DNA from: JANOBJ01 sp031411575
GTDB taxonomy: Bacteria > Pseudomonadota > Gammaproteobacteria > Burkholderiales > Burkholderiaceae_C
NCBI GenBank assembly: GCA_031411575.1
Contig: JANOBJ010000283.1
Span: 1-16,437, forward strand
DNA: 16,437 nucleotides
Direction: 5' to 3'
The position numbers and the translations under genes are program-made. Shown here in pieces: positions 1-7,076 of the stretch. Below the pieces are notes generated by a model. That model saw nothing but the letters and a program-made list of their open reading frames with translations. It searched no databases and had not been told where the DNA came from. Within the stretch, counting starts at the first letter, position 1. Every line of letters begins with the position of its first letter.

Positions 1-1
1 G

Positions 2-433
2 CACGAGTGGTTTGTGATTGACGCGACCGACAAGGTCCTCGGACGAGTAGCCAGCGAAGTTGCTCTCCGTTTGCGCGGCAAACACAAGGCCATTTATACG
101 CCTCACGTCGACACCGGTGACTTCATCGTCATCATCAACGCGGCCCAGATCCGTGTGACCGGTACCAAGAACCAGGACAAGGTGTACTACCGCCACTCGG
201 GTTACCCGGGCGGCATCAGTGCCACCAACTTCCGCGACATGCAGTCCAAGCACCCCGGCCGCGCGCTGGAAAAAGCCGTCAAGGGCATGCTGCCCAAAGG
301 CCCGCTTGGCTACGCCATGATCAAGAAACTCAAGGTTTACGGGGGCGCTGAGCACCCGCACACCGCCCAACAGCCCAAAGTGCTGGAAATCGCAGGCATT
401 TCGACCAATGCCGCCCGGGAGGCCGCCAAATGA
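2..433 (+). CDS. rplM: 50S ribosomal protein L13 (5' end cut off)
   Basis: This is large-subunit ribosomal protein L13, an early-assembling 23S rRNA-binding protein. The frame is already open at base 2, with HEWFVIDATDKVLGR read before any start codon. About a dozen N-terminal residues therefore lie outside the window, and the GTG at 14 is an internal Val. Family signatures visible are LRGKHKA, YTPHVDTGD, DKVYYRHSG, VKGMLPKGPLG and a C-terminal HTAQQPKVLEI. The stop TGA overlaps the rpsI start codon in an ATGA arrangement, which fits the universal rplM-rpsI operon and translational coupling. The operon promoter and any L13 autoregulatory leader are outside the window. Identity is certain; only the true start is unseen. 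Confidence 0.97.
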   Translation, partial: HEWFVIDATDKVLGRVASEVALRLRGKHKAIYTPHVDTGDFIVIINAAQIRVTGTKNQDKVYYRHSGYPGGISATNFRDMQSKHPGRALEKAVKGMLPKGPLGYAMIKKLKVYGGAEHPHTAQQPKVLEIAGISTNAAREAAK

Positions 434-822
434 TCGGTGAATGGAACAATGGCACCGGCCGTCGCAAATCCAGCGTCGCTCGCGTCTTCATGAAAAAAGG
501 CACCGGCAAGATCACGGTCAACGGCAAGGACATCCAGTCGTTCTTCGGCCGCGAAACCTCGATCATGATCTGCAAGCAGCCGCTGTTCTTGACCAACCAT
601 GTCGAAACCTTCGACATCATGGTCAATGTGCACGGCGGCGGTGAATCTGGCCAGGCCGGCGCCACCCGCCACGGCATCACCCGCGCGCTGATCGACTACG
701 ACGCGGCGCTCAAGCCCGCGTTGAGCCAGGCTGGCTTCGTGACGCGTGACGCGCGTGAAGTCGAGCGTAAGAAGGTCGGCTTGCACTCTGCCCGTCGTCG
801 CAAGCAATTCTCCAAACGCTGA
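430..822 (+). CDS. rpsI: 30S ribosomal protein S9
   Basis: This is small-subunit ribosomal protein S9. It sits in the 30S head, and its C-terminal tail reaches toward the P-site tRNA. The 130-residue product has the usual family length. It shows the N-terminal GTGRRKSSVARV segment, GKITVNGK, the central VHGGGESGQAGATRHGI loop and the basic tail KKVGLHSARRRKQFSKR, which ends in the expected SKR. The ATG overlaps the rplM stop by four bases, so the two proteins are probably made in equal amounts by coupled translation. The operon appears to end here, since a structured 211-base gap with a clear intrinsic terminator follows. Confidence 0.98.
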   Translation: MIGEWNNGTGRRKSSVARVFMKKGTGKITVNGKDIQSFFGRETSIMICKQPLFLTNHVETFDIMVNVHGGGESGQAGATRHGITRALIDYDAALKPALSQAGFVTRDAREVERKKVGLHSARRRKQFSKR

Positions 823-854
823 GCTTCGCTGCTGCGGAACTGCCATGCGGCGTT

Positions 855-892
855 GCAAATCCTCACAAGGCGAAAGCCTTGTTCCGGTTTGC
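855..892 (+). other. Long imperfect hairpin with a GAAA loop downstream of rpsI
   Basis: A 7-bp stem at 865-871/876-882 is closed by a GAAA (GNRA-type) tetraloop. It is extended by an outer stem at 855-862/886-892 with one bulged T. There is no T-tract after it, so it is not a simple terminator. It lies in the 3' part of the rplM-rpsI transcript, about 80 bases before the real terminator. It could be a 3' stability structure or a small structured RNA. The structure is read by eye only. Confidence 0.45.
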
Positions 893-971
893 GCCTTGCC
901 TGGCAGCCCCTCGCGACGCGAATCCCAACACGTGGAGCGGCCGGGCTCGCTTGAGCTCAATCGCCCAACAC

Positions 972-995
972 AAGCCGCCCCAGGGCGGCTTTTTT
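972..995 (+). terminator. Intrinsic terminator of the rplM-rpsI operon
   Basis: An 8-bp GC-rich stem (AAGCCGCC at 972-979 pairing with GGCGGCTT at 984-991) with a CCAG loop runs into six consecutive T residues. This is the classic plus-strand Rho-independent form. It separates the ribosomal operon from the next gene, which starts at 1034. Confidence 0.85.
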
Positions 996-1033
996 CTGGG
1001 CACTTTACGTTTAGGCGTTAGTCTTACACCCCC

Positions 1034-1753
1034 ATGCGTCTTCGCCTGTTCCGCCGCCGCCTGACCGTCAGCGCCCCGCGTGTCTCGGTACGCAGCACGC
1101 TGCCGTGGCCGCTGCGCTGGCTGACGCTGGCCGTGGTGCTGGGGTTCTGCGCGGCGGTCGGGCTGTGGGCCTTCGAGTTCGGCAAGGACATCGCAGGGGT
1201 GGACACCGACACCAAGGACGAACTGGTGAAACTGCGCGCCGAGGTGGCCACCTTGCGCGCCGACCGCGACAAGGTGCAGTCGGTCTTCAACACCTCGGGC
1301 AGCCTGCTGATCGCCGAAAAGGCCACGCAGGAAAAGCTCACCGCGCAAATCCGCCAGCTGGAGGCCGCCAACCGGGCCCTGCGCGACGACCTGGGATTTT
1401 TCGAGAAGCTGATCCCCGCCGCTGCCAACGAGACCGTGGCCATTCGCGGCCTGCAGGCCGAGGCGCTGGGCGCGCCCGAACTCAGCCTGCAGATGAAGTG
1501 GCAGGTGCTGGTGATCCAGCCCGTCAAGAACGCGCCGGATTTCAACGGCAAGCTCGATATCACCTTCAGCGGCACCCAGAACGGCAAGCCCTGGATGATG
1601 TCGTTGCCTGGCGGCGCTCAAACCCTGCAATTCCGGCAATACCGCCGGGTTGAGGGTGTGGTGGATTTGCCACCCCAGGTCGTGGTGAAGTCGGTTTCGG
1701 CTAAAGTGCTGGAAGGCAGTGCCACCCGTGCGGTGCAGGCCATCAAGTTGTAA
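1034..1753 (+). CDS. DUF6776-like single-pass membrane protein with coiled coil
   Basis: The 239-residue product has a basic N-terminus (residues 1-20, rich in Arg), one membrane helix at about 30-48, and a probable coiled coil at about 60-115 with repeated Leu/Glu/Arg spacing. The C-terminal part, about 145-239, looks beta-rich and probably lies in the periplasm. The pattern matches the DUF6776 proteins that I recall between ribosomal genes and a bactofilin gene in Burkholderiales. No enzymatic motif is visible and the function is unknown. A cell-envelope scaffold role would suit the bactofilin gene 44 bases downstream, but that is inference. The ATG at 1034 was chosen because the basic stretch and membrane helix follow directly. 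The family assignment is from memory. Confidence 0.8.
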   Translation: MRLRLFRRRLTVSAPRVSVRSTLPWPLRWLTLAVVLGFCAAVGLWAFEFGKDIAGVDTDTKDELVKLRAEVATLRADRDKVQSVFNTSGSLLIAEKATQEKLTAQIRQLEAANRALRDDLGFFEKLIPAAANETVAIRGLQAEALGAPELSLQMKWQVLVIQPVKNAPDFNGKLDITFSGTQNGKPWMMSLPGGAQTLQFRQYRRVEGVVDLPPQVVVKSVSAKVLEGSATRAVQAIKL

Positions 1754-1797
1754 ATAACCGGAGCGCCATCGGCGCCGTCGTTGAGGAGTTGAGCACC

Positions 1798-2193
1798 ATG
1801 TTCACCAAGAAAAAACAGCCCCCCATCAAGAGCCTGATTGCCCAGGGCAGCCGGATTGAAGGCAATTTCGTGTTCACCGACGGCCTGCGGGTTGACGGTG
1901 AGGTGTCGGGTGACATCCGCGCCAACGAGGACAAGCCCAGCATCCTGGTGATCTCCGAAACCGCCAATGTGACCGGCGCGCTGCATGCCGACCACGTCAT
2001 CATCAACGGCCGCGTGAACGGGCCGGTGCATGCCGACGAGCTGCTGGAATTGCAGCCCAAGGCCCAGATCCACGGCGATGTGCACTACAAGGCGCTTGAA
2101 ATGCACCAAGGCGCCGTCATCTCAGGACAGATGCGTCCGTTGACGGGCCTGGAGGAAAAGCCCCTGCTCAAGCTGGCGGCGAATAACCTCTGA
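1798..2193 (+). CDS. Bactofilin-family cytoskeletal protein
   Basis: Bactofilins polymerise without nucleotide into filaments that position cell-wall enzymes or other envelope machinery. This 131-residue product has a short basic tail (MFTKKKQPP) followed by a compact repeat domain at about 12-115. The domain contains the family pattern of Gly-punctuated beta-helix turns: IEGNFVFTDGLRVDGEVSGDI, then VTGALHADHVIINGRVNGPVHA and IHGDVHY. The ATG at 1798 has an AGGAG ribosome site nine bases upstream. A TTG at 1789 in the same frame sits almost on that site and is unlikely to be the start. It probably shares a transcript with the DUF6776-like gene. Confidence 0.9.
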   Translation: MFTKKKQPPIKSLIAQGSRIEGNFVFTDGLRVDGEVSGDIRANEDKPSILVISETANVTGALHADHVIINGRVNGPVHADELLELQPKAQIHGDVHYKALEMHQGAVISGQMRPLTGLEEKPLLKLAANNL

Positions 2194-2251
2194 ACGGTAT
2201 TCCCGAGCGATTTGCAGTAGTATTTAAAGACGTCCCCAGACCGGAGTCCCC

Positions 2252-2617
2252 ATGAGCGCCGTTGCCGAAAACATCCAGACCGAAATGCCCGCCCCGATCC
2301 TGTTCACCGACAGCGCGGCGGCCAAGGTGGCTGACCTGATCGCCGAGGAAGGCAATCCTGACCTGAAACTGCGCGTATTTGTGCAGGGTGGCGGCTGTTC
2401 GGGCTTCCAGTACGGCTTCACCTTCGACGAAGTCACCAACGAAGACGACACCACCATGACCAAGAATGGCGTGTCGCTGCTGATTGACGCCATGAGCTAC
2501 CAGTACCTGCTGGGCGCCGAGATCGACTACAAGGAAGACCTGCAGGGCGCCCAGTTCGTCATCAAGAACCCCAACGCCACCAGCACCTGCGGCTGCGGGT
2601 CAAGCTTCTCGGCCTAA
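2252..2617 (+). CDS. erpA: Iron-sulfur cluster insertion protein ErpA
   Basis: This is an A-type carrier that delivers Fe-S clusters to apoproteins, notably those of isoprenoid synthesis and respiration. The 121-residue protein shows the FeS_biosyn fold. The three conserved cysteines are visible as GGGCSGFQYGF (C49) and CGCGSSF near the C-terminus (C113 and C115). The ErpA-like motif LRVFVQGGGCSG and the terminal SSFS support ErpA rather than the shorter IscA. A GGAG ribosome site lies six bases before the ATG. No isc operon is adjacent; erpA stands alone between the bactofilin and the convergent anmK, as I recall for other Burkholderiales. Confidence 0.95.
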   Translation: MSAVAENIQTEMPAPILFTDSAAAKVADLIAEEGNPDLKLRVFVQGGGCSGFQYGFTFDEVTNEDDTTMTKNGVSLLIDAMSYQYLLGAEIDYKEDLQGAQFVIKNPNATSTCGCGSSFSA

Positions 2618-2650
2618 GCGCCGCAGGCGCTTCGCCAGGCCGATCAAGCC

Positions 2651-3808
2651 TCAAGCGGGGTATACCGCTCCCAACACACGGGCGCCTCGGGCGCCCGTGA
2701 TGCTTTTCAGGTCCAGTTTTTCACGCCGCACGCAGGTGCGGGCCAGCCACGCAAACGCGGTGGCCTCCACCTGCAGCGGCGGCAGGCCCTGCTCGGCCGA
2801 CGACTCCACCGCCACCCCGGGCAGCGCCGCCTGCAGGCTGTGCATCAGGTGCCCGTTGAGCGCGCCGCCCCCACACACCACCAGCCGCGTGCAGTCCGGC
2901 GCATGGCGCCGCACATCGGCCACGCAGCTGTGCACCGTGAAGGCGGCCAGCGTGGCCTGCACATCCGCCGGCGCGGCCTGGCCAAAACCCTGCAGCTGCG
3001 TCGCCAGCCAGGCCGGGTTGAACAGGTCGCGGCCCGTGCTTTTGGGGGGCGGCAGAGCCAGGTAGGGTTCGGCCAGCAGGCGCGCCAGCAGCGGCTCGAT
3101 GGTGCGTCCGCTGGCGGCCCAGGCGCCGGCGGCATCAAACGGCTGGCTGCGGTGTTGCTGGCACCAGTGGTCCATCAGCCCGTTGGCCGGTCCGCAGTCA
3201 AACCCCAGCACGCCGTCGGCCGGGTCGGCGGGCAGCACCGTCAGGTTGGAGATGCCGCCCAGGTTGAGCACGCCGACGGTCTGGCCCGGCTGGGCAAAGA
3301 CGCCCCGGTGAAACGCGGGCGCCAGCGGCGCGCCCTGGCCGCCGGCCGCCACGTCGCGGGTGCGGAAATCGGCCACCACATCGATGCCGGTGAGTTCGGC
3401 CAGCAGGGCGGGGTTGTTGAGCTGGACGGTGTAGCCGAGCGCGGGCAGGGCGTTGGCAGGGTCGGCGTCAAATTCGCCCGGGCGGTGCCGCACGGTCTGG
3501 CCGTGCGCGCCGATGGCCGCTATCGCGTGCCGTTCCAGCCCGCTGGCGGCCAGCAGCGCCAGCGCCACCTCGGCGTACAGCCGCGCCAAGGCGCTGCCGG
3601 CGAGTGCTGCGCGGTGCAGCTCGTTGTCGCCCGGGGTGTTGAGCGTGAGCAGCTCTGCTCTCAAATTAGTAGCAAAAGATGACCATTGGTGGAGGACTAC
3701 AGCGGGTTTTGATCCCGAAAAGTCAACCAGGACACCGTCCACGCCGTCGAGCGACGTGCCGGACATCAGGCCGATGAAATAGTCAGGTTGGGAGGCGTTT
3801 GAGGGCAT
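2651..3808 (-). CDS. anmK: Anhydro-N-acetylmuramic acid kinase
   Basis: AnmK opens the 1,6-anhydro ring of anhydroMurNAc and phosphorylates it to MurNAc-6-phosphate, a cytoplasmic step of peptidoglycan recycling. The 385-residue product shows the N-terminal nucleotide loop GLMSGTSLDGVDG (13-25), GAHGQTVRHRP (100-110), FRTRDVAAGGQGAPL, LGFDCGPANGLMD (the Asp at about 204 probably matches the catalytic base), KSTGRDLFN and CGGGALNGHLM. The ATG at 3808 was chosen because it lies just ahead of the first conserved motif. The frame stays open 85 codons upstream, but that stretch is Arg/Pro/Cys-rich and has no family similarity that I can see. It follows the M23 peptidase on the same strand, a sensible murein hydrolysis and recycling pair. 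An AT-richer patch lies at 3661-3724. Confidence 0.95.
   Translation of the reverse strand: MPSNASQPDYFIGLMSGTSLDGVDGVLVDFSGSKPAVVLHQWSSFATNLRAELLTLNTPGDNELHRAALAGSALARLYAEVALALLAASGLERHAIAAIGAHGQTVRHRPGEFDADPANALPALGYTVQLNNPALLAELTGIDVVADFRTRDVAAGGQGAPLAPAFHRGVFAQPGQTVGVLNLGGISNLTVLPADPADGVLGFDCGPANGLMDHWCQQHRSQPFDAAGAWAASGRTIEPLLARLLAEPYLALPPPKSTGRDLFNPAWLATQLQGFGQAAPADVQATLAAFTVHSCVADVRRHAPDCTRLVVCGGGALNGHLMHSLQAALPGVAVESSAEQGLPPLQVEATAFAWLARTCVRREKLDLKSITGARGARVLGAVYPA
2677..2704 (+). terminator. Probable erpA terminator inside the 3' end of anmK
   Basis: A perfect 10-bp inverted repeat (2677-2686 with 2690-2699, loop TCG) is followed on the plus strand by ATGCTTTTC. It lies 60 bases after the erpA stop and within the last codons of the convergent anmK, which reads GARGARVLG there. 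The stem is strong but the T-run is short, so termination is likely but not certain. Confidence 0.55.
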
Positions 3809-3901
3809 GGCACGATGGTAGCGCCATGCCGGCGTGGCTATGGTGGGGCGATGCGTACCACGAAGGGCTGACCCGGAGCAAGTGCCTGCTCTTCTCGGGG
3901 G

Positions 3902-3928
3902 ACGGGCGCCCGCGTGGTGGGCGCCCGT
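3902..3928 (-). other. GC-rich hairpin between the M23 peptidase gene and anmK
   Basis: A perfect 10-bp inverted repeat (3902-3911 with 3919-3928, 7-base loop) starts ten bases after the M23 peptidase stop on the minus strand. No T-run follows in either direction, so it may be a weak terminator, a processing signal or a transcript-stabilising hairpin. Its arms share nine bases per side with the hairpin at 2677-2699 at the other end of anmK. Confidence 0.45.
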
Positions 3929-3938
3929 GGGGGCTAAG

Positions 3939-5306
3939 TTACTGGGCGCTGGCCTGCTGCACCGAAGCGGCGGCCTGCAACTTGAGCCGCTGGGTGGCCG
4001 ACAGCGCATTGAACAGCGGCTTGGCGGCGGCCGAGACCGGCACCGATTCGCTCTGCCGGGCAATCGTCATCGGGTCCTGGTGCTCGCCATTCACGCGGAA
4101 CTCAAAGTGCAGGTGCGGGCCGGTTGACCAGCCGGTGGAGCCGACGGCGCCAATCAGGTCGCCCTGGCTCACGCTGGCGCCGCGCTGCACGTGAATGCGG
4201 CTCAGGTGCGCATAGAGCGTGGTGTGGCCGCTGCGGTGCTTCACGATCACGACGTTGCCGTAGCCACCCTGCACGCCCGAAAACTCGATCACACCGTCAC
4301 CCACGGTGCGCACCGGTGTGCCGGTGGGCGCCGCGTAGTCCACGCCCAGGTGAGCGCGCCACTTTTGCAGAATCGGGTGAAAACGCATCTTGAAGCCGCT
4401 GGTCACGCGCGAAAACTCCATGGGCGACGCCAGGTACGCCTTGCGCAGGCTGTTGCCGTCCAGCGTGAAGTAGGCGCCCTTGGTGCCCGCTTCCTGGAAC
4501 CACATGGCCTGGTAAGTCTTGCCGTTGTTCACGAACTCGGCCGACAGGACGCGGCCCGCGCGCAGCGGCTCGCCGTCGGCTTCGAGCGTCTCGTAGACCA
4601 CCGAGAACCGGTCGCCCTTGCGCAGGGCACGGTGAAAGTCGATGTCGCCGCCAAAAATCTCGGCAATCTGGGTGGCTACGCTGTCAGGAATCGCGGCGTC
4701 GTCGGTGGCGGCGAACAGCGAGGAGCGGATGGTGCCGCCCGCCAGGCGTGTGCTGGCGACCAGGGGCGCTTTTTCCACCCGCGAGGTGAAGCCGGTGGGC
4801 GTTTTGTCGATCACCAGCCGCTGGAACTGGCTGTCGGCGTCGGCCGTCCAGCGCACCTGCAGCTTGAGCAGTTCGTTGCGGTCGCTGGTCTCAGCCGACA
4901 CGGCCCGGCCGGCCCGGGCAAACAAGGCCTGGCGCGCCGTGGCGTCCTGCCGCAGGAAGGCGGCGGCGGCGGCATCGAGTACGCCGAGGCGCTTCAACAG
5001 CGTATCGGCGGTGTCGCTGGTGCGGGTGGTGTCAGAGCGAAACAGCTTGAAGCTATGGACGTCTTGCGGCTCGGTGGTGGTGTTGGGTGGGCTGACCAGC
5101 GCCTGTGGCTCCACGGCTTCAAGCACCTCGCGCACGGGCAGATCGGCGGCATCAGGAGCAAGCGAGGCCACGGCGAAAGCGCCACCGCCTGCACCCAGCA
5201 GCAGGGCGGCAACCACCGCGCTGACGCGCTTGGGATGGCGGCGCAATACACTCAGCAGCGCATTCCCAACGGTTTCTAGACCGTGTTTCAAAATGGTAAT
5301 TCCCAA
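3939..5306 (-). CDS. MepM-like M23 family murein endopeptidase
   Basis: This is a predicted zinc DD-endopeptidase that cuts peptide cross-links in peptidoglycan. Residues 1-27 are cytoplasmic and basic (RRHPKR), and a membrane helix or uncleaved signal spans about 28-49 (VSAVVAALLLGAGGGAFAVASL). A long periplasmic region follows, with an OapA/LysM-like linker segment at about 100-300. The LytM/M23 domain at about 300-410 has the metal ligands HLGVDYAAPTG (H319, D323) and GPHLHFEFR (H398, H400), plus YAHLS. All M23 ligands are present, so an active enzyme is expected. The 455 residues are close to E. coli MepM. The start appears to be TTG at 5306, since no in-frame ATG or GTG lies just upstream; its ribosome site is weak and the start is uncertain. 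It is divergent from tyrS. Confidence 0.92.
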   Translation of the reverse strand: MGITILKHGLETVGNALLSVLRRHPKRVSAVVAALLLGAGGGAFAVASLAPDAADLPVREVLEAVEPQALVSPPNTTTEPQDVHSFKLFRSDTTRTSDTADTLLKRLGVLDAAAAAFLRQDATARQALFARAGRAVSAETSDRNELLKLQVRWTADADSQFQRLVIDKTPTGFTSRVEKAPLVASTRLAGGTIRSSLFAATDDAAIPDSVATQIAEIFGGDIDFHRALRKGDRFSVVYETLEADGEPLRAGRVLSAEFVNNGKTYQAMWFQEAGTKGAYFTLDGNSLRKAYLASPMEFSRVTSGFKMRFHPILQKWRAHLGVDYAAPTGTPVRTVGDGVIEFSGVQGGYGNVVIVKHRSGHTTLYAHLSRIHVQRGASVSQGDLIGAVGSTGWSTGPHLHFEFRVNGEHQDPMTIARQSESVPVSAAAKPLFNALSATQRLKLQAAASVQQASAQ

Positions 5307-5450
5307 TGGAGCAGTCGTTATGGTGGTGACTTTGCCCGCGCATGGCCCGGGGCAGCGAAACCAGCAATAACCAGGCCACCTAAAATGACGCGTGGCACGT
5401 TGGCCGCGAGTATAACGGCTTCACGCCCTCTGACATCCGAAAAACCCCTT
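5307..5450. promoter_or_regulatory. Divergent intergenic region between the M23 peptidase gene and tyrS
   Basis: This 144-base gap must carry promoters for both directions. On the plus strand TATAAC at 5411-5416 is a plausible -10 box for tyrS, but no convincing -35 sits 16-18 bases upstream. I see no T-box-like leader or strong hairpin. For the minus strand no clear pair of boxes stands out. Confidence 0.35.
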
Positions 5451-6710
5451 ATGAATCAAGCTTCTTCTGTAAAGTTGGCACCGGCCTTTCCGGTCACCGA
5501 GCGTGTCCGGGAGGCACTGGCCGTCAGCCTGCGCGGCTGCGATGAGCTGGTTCCTCAGGACGAATGGGTGACAAAACTGGCCCGCTCGGAGGCCACAGGC
5601 GTCCCTTTGCGCATCAAGCTTGGCCTGGACCCGACCGCGCCTGACATTCATGTCGGCCACACCGTGGTGCTGAACAAAATGCGCCAGCTCCAGGATCTGG
5701 GCCACACGGTGATCTTTTTGATCGGCGACTTCACCAGCATGATCGGAGACCCGTCGGGCCGAAACAGCACCCGACCGCCGCTCACGCGCGAGCAGATCGA
5801 GGCCAACGCCCAGACCTACTACAAGCAGGCGAGCCTGGTGCTGGACCCGGCCAAAACCGAGATTCGTTACAACTCGGAGTGGAGCGACCCTCTGGGGGCG
5901 CGCGGGATGATCCAGCTGGCGTCGCGCTACACCGTGGCGCGGATGATGGAGCGCAACGACTTTCACGACCGGTTCAAGGCCGGCCAGTCGATCAGCGTGC
6001 ACGAGTTCCTGTACCCGCTGATGCAGGGCTATGACTCGGTGGCGCTCAAATCCGATCTTGAGCTGGGCGGCACCGACCAGAAGTTCAACTTGCTGGTGGG
6101 CCGCCAGCTGCAGCAGGAGTACGGCCAGGAGCCGCAGTGCATTCTCACCATGCCGCTGCTGGAGGGGCTGGACGGCGTCGAAAAGATGTCCAAGAGCAAG
6201 AACAACTACATCGGCATCAGCGAAGACGCCAACAGCATGTTTGCCAAGGTGCTGTCGATCAGCGACACGCTCATGTGGCGCTGGTACACCCTGCTCAGCT
6301 TCAAGAGCGAAGCCGATATCGCGGCGCTGAAGCAAGCGGTGGAGGCCGGGCGCAACCCCAAGGACGCCAAGGTGGCGCTGGCCAAGGAGATCACCACGCG
6401 CTTTCACTCCGCCGCGGCGGCCGAGGCGGCCGAGCAGGATTTCACCAACCGCAGCAAGGGCGGCGTGCCGGATGACATCGCCGAACTGTCGCTCTCATTG
6501 GGCGGTGGGGGTGCCCCGATGGGTATTGGCGCGTTGCTGAAAATGGCCGGTCTGGCGCCGTCCACCTCGGAAGCCAGCCGCCTGATTGAGGGTGGGGGCG
6601 TTCGGGTGGACTCCAGCGTGGTCAGCGACAAGGGGTTGAAGCTGGGGGTGGGGACATATGTGGTGCAGGTGGGCAAACGCAAGTTTGCAAAGGTCTCGCT
6701 GACCGCCTGA
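5451..6710 (+). CDS. tyrS: Tyrosine--tRNA ligase, KMSKS type
   Basis: This class I aminoacyl-tRNA synthetase charges tRNA-Tyr. The 419-residue protein has the HIGH-type signature as DPTAPDIHVGHT (60-71). It continues with IGDFTSMIGDPSG and LGGTDQKFNLLVGR (the tyrosine and adenylate region), then KMSKSKNN (245-252). An S4-type RNA-binding domain closes the protein at about 355-419 (GALLKMAGLAPSTSEASRLIEGGGV). The HVGH plus KMSKS combination places it in the TyrRS type seen in pseudomonads and many betaproteobacteria, rather than the E. coli KFGKT type. The ATG at 5451 was chosen because conserved sequence starts about 20 codons later; it lacks a clear Shine-Dalgarno site. The frame open to 5283 upstream is probably non-coding. 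Dtd, which removes mischarged D-Tyr, lies 6.4 kb downstream. Confidence 0.97.
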   Translation: MNQASSVKLAPAFPVTERVREALAVSLRGCDELVPQDEWVTKLARSEATGVPLRIKLGLDPTAPDIHVGHTVVLNKMRQLQDLGHTVIFLIGDFTSMIGDPSGRNSTRPPLTREQIEANAQTYYKQASLVLDPAKTEIRYNSEWSDPLGARGMIQLASRYTVARMMERNDFHDRFKAGQSISVHEFLYPLMQGYDSVALKSDLELGGTDQKFNLLVGRQLQQEYGQEPQCILTMPLLEGLDGVEKMSKSKNNYIGISEDANSMFAKVLSISDTLMWRWYTLLSFKSEADIAALKQAVEAGRNPKDAKVALAKEITTRFHSAAAAEAAEQDFTNRSKGGVPDDIAELSLSLGGGGAPMGIGALLKMAGLAPSTSEASRLIEGGGVRVDSSVVSDKGLKLGVGTYVVQVGKRKFAKVSLTA

Positions 6711-6734
6711 TGTCGCAGGTCGGTGGGCAGTTGG

Positions 6735-6763
6735 GTGCCATTTATACACATTGCGTGTACAAT
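6735..6763 (+). promoter_or_regulatory. vapBC promoter with overlapping operator-like inverted repeat
   Basis: A -10 box TACAAT (6758-6763) has a -35-like GTGCCA (6735-6740) at the ideal 17-base spacing. An inverted repeat TACAC-N5-GTGTA (6745-6749/6755-6759) fills the spacer and touches the -10 box. This is where a VapB dimer or VapBC complex would bind for autorepression. The expected transcription start falls at about 6770-6771, on the vapB ATG itself. Binding and start are inferred. Confidence 0.6.
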
Positions 6764-6770
6764 AATGGCC

Positions 6771-7073
6771 ATGCGTACCAACATCGATCTGGATGATTCC
6801 CTGACCGCCGAAGCCATGGCGCTGTCGGGCGCGCGCACCAAGCGCGAGGTGGTGGAACTGGCCCTGCGCGAGCTGGTGCAGCGGCGCAAACGACCGGATA
6901 TCGGAGCCTTGCTGGGGCTGGGTGGTCTCGACCCCGGCTACGACCACAAAGTGGCGCGCGGCGGTCAGCCTTGGGTCCGCGTGGAAGAGCCGCGTGCCGC
7001 CTACCGCGTGGCCGAGCCCAGGCCGCCAGCGGTGCGCGCCCGGCCTTCAGCCAAGCCGCGCAAGGGCGACTGA
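6771..7073 (+). CDS. vapB: VapB-type antitoxin
   Basis: This is the antitoxin of a type II toxin-antitoxin pair, predicted to bind and block VapC and to repress its own promoter. The 100-residue protein starts with MRTNIDLDDSLTAEAM and an ALxLSGARTKREVVELALRELVQRRKR helix pair (about 1-41), the ribbon-helix-helix-like VapB N-terminus. The middle (GALLGLGGLDPGYD) fits the toxin-contact region. The last 25 or so residues are Pro/Arg/Ala-rich and basic, longer than the usual VapB tail. An ATG at 6765 two codons upstream is an alternative start. No Shine-Dalgarno site precedes either ATG. The stop is three bases before the vapC start, so the pair is one operon. Confidence 0.88.
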   Translation: MRTNIDLDDSLTAEAMALSGARTKREVVELALRELVQRRKRPDIGALLGLGGLDPGYDHKVARGGQPWVRVEEPRAAYRVAEPRPPAVRARPSAKPRKGD

Positions 7074-7076
7074 GGC

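Noticed and set aside
3809..4063. N-terminal extension of anmK by 85 codons
   Set aside because: The extension is Arg/Pro/Cys-rich, overlaps the hairpin region and the end of the peptidase gene, and lies ahead of the normal AnmK start. ATG at 3808 gives the family length.
4191..5279. A 362-codon plus-strand open frame opposite the M23 peptidase gene
   Set aside because: It is a low-complexity Gly/Val/Arg-rich shadow of the peptidase gene, whose metal ligands and membrane segment define the true coding strand.
5283..5450. N-terminal extension of tyrS into the divergent promoter gap
   Set aside because: It would overlap the start of the M23 peptidase gene and leave no promoter space. The ATG at 5451 gives normal TyrRS length.
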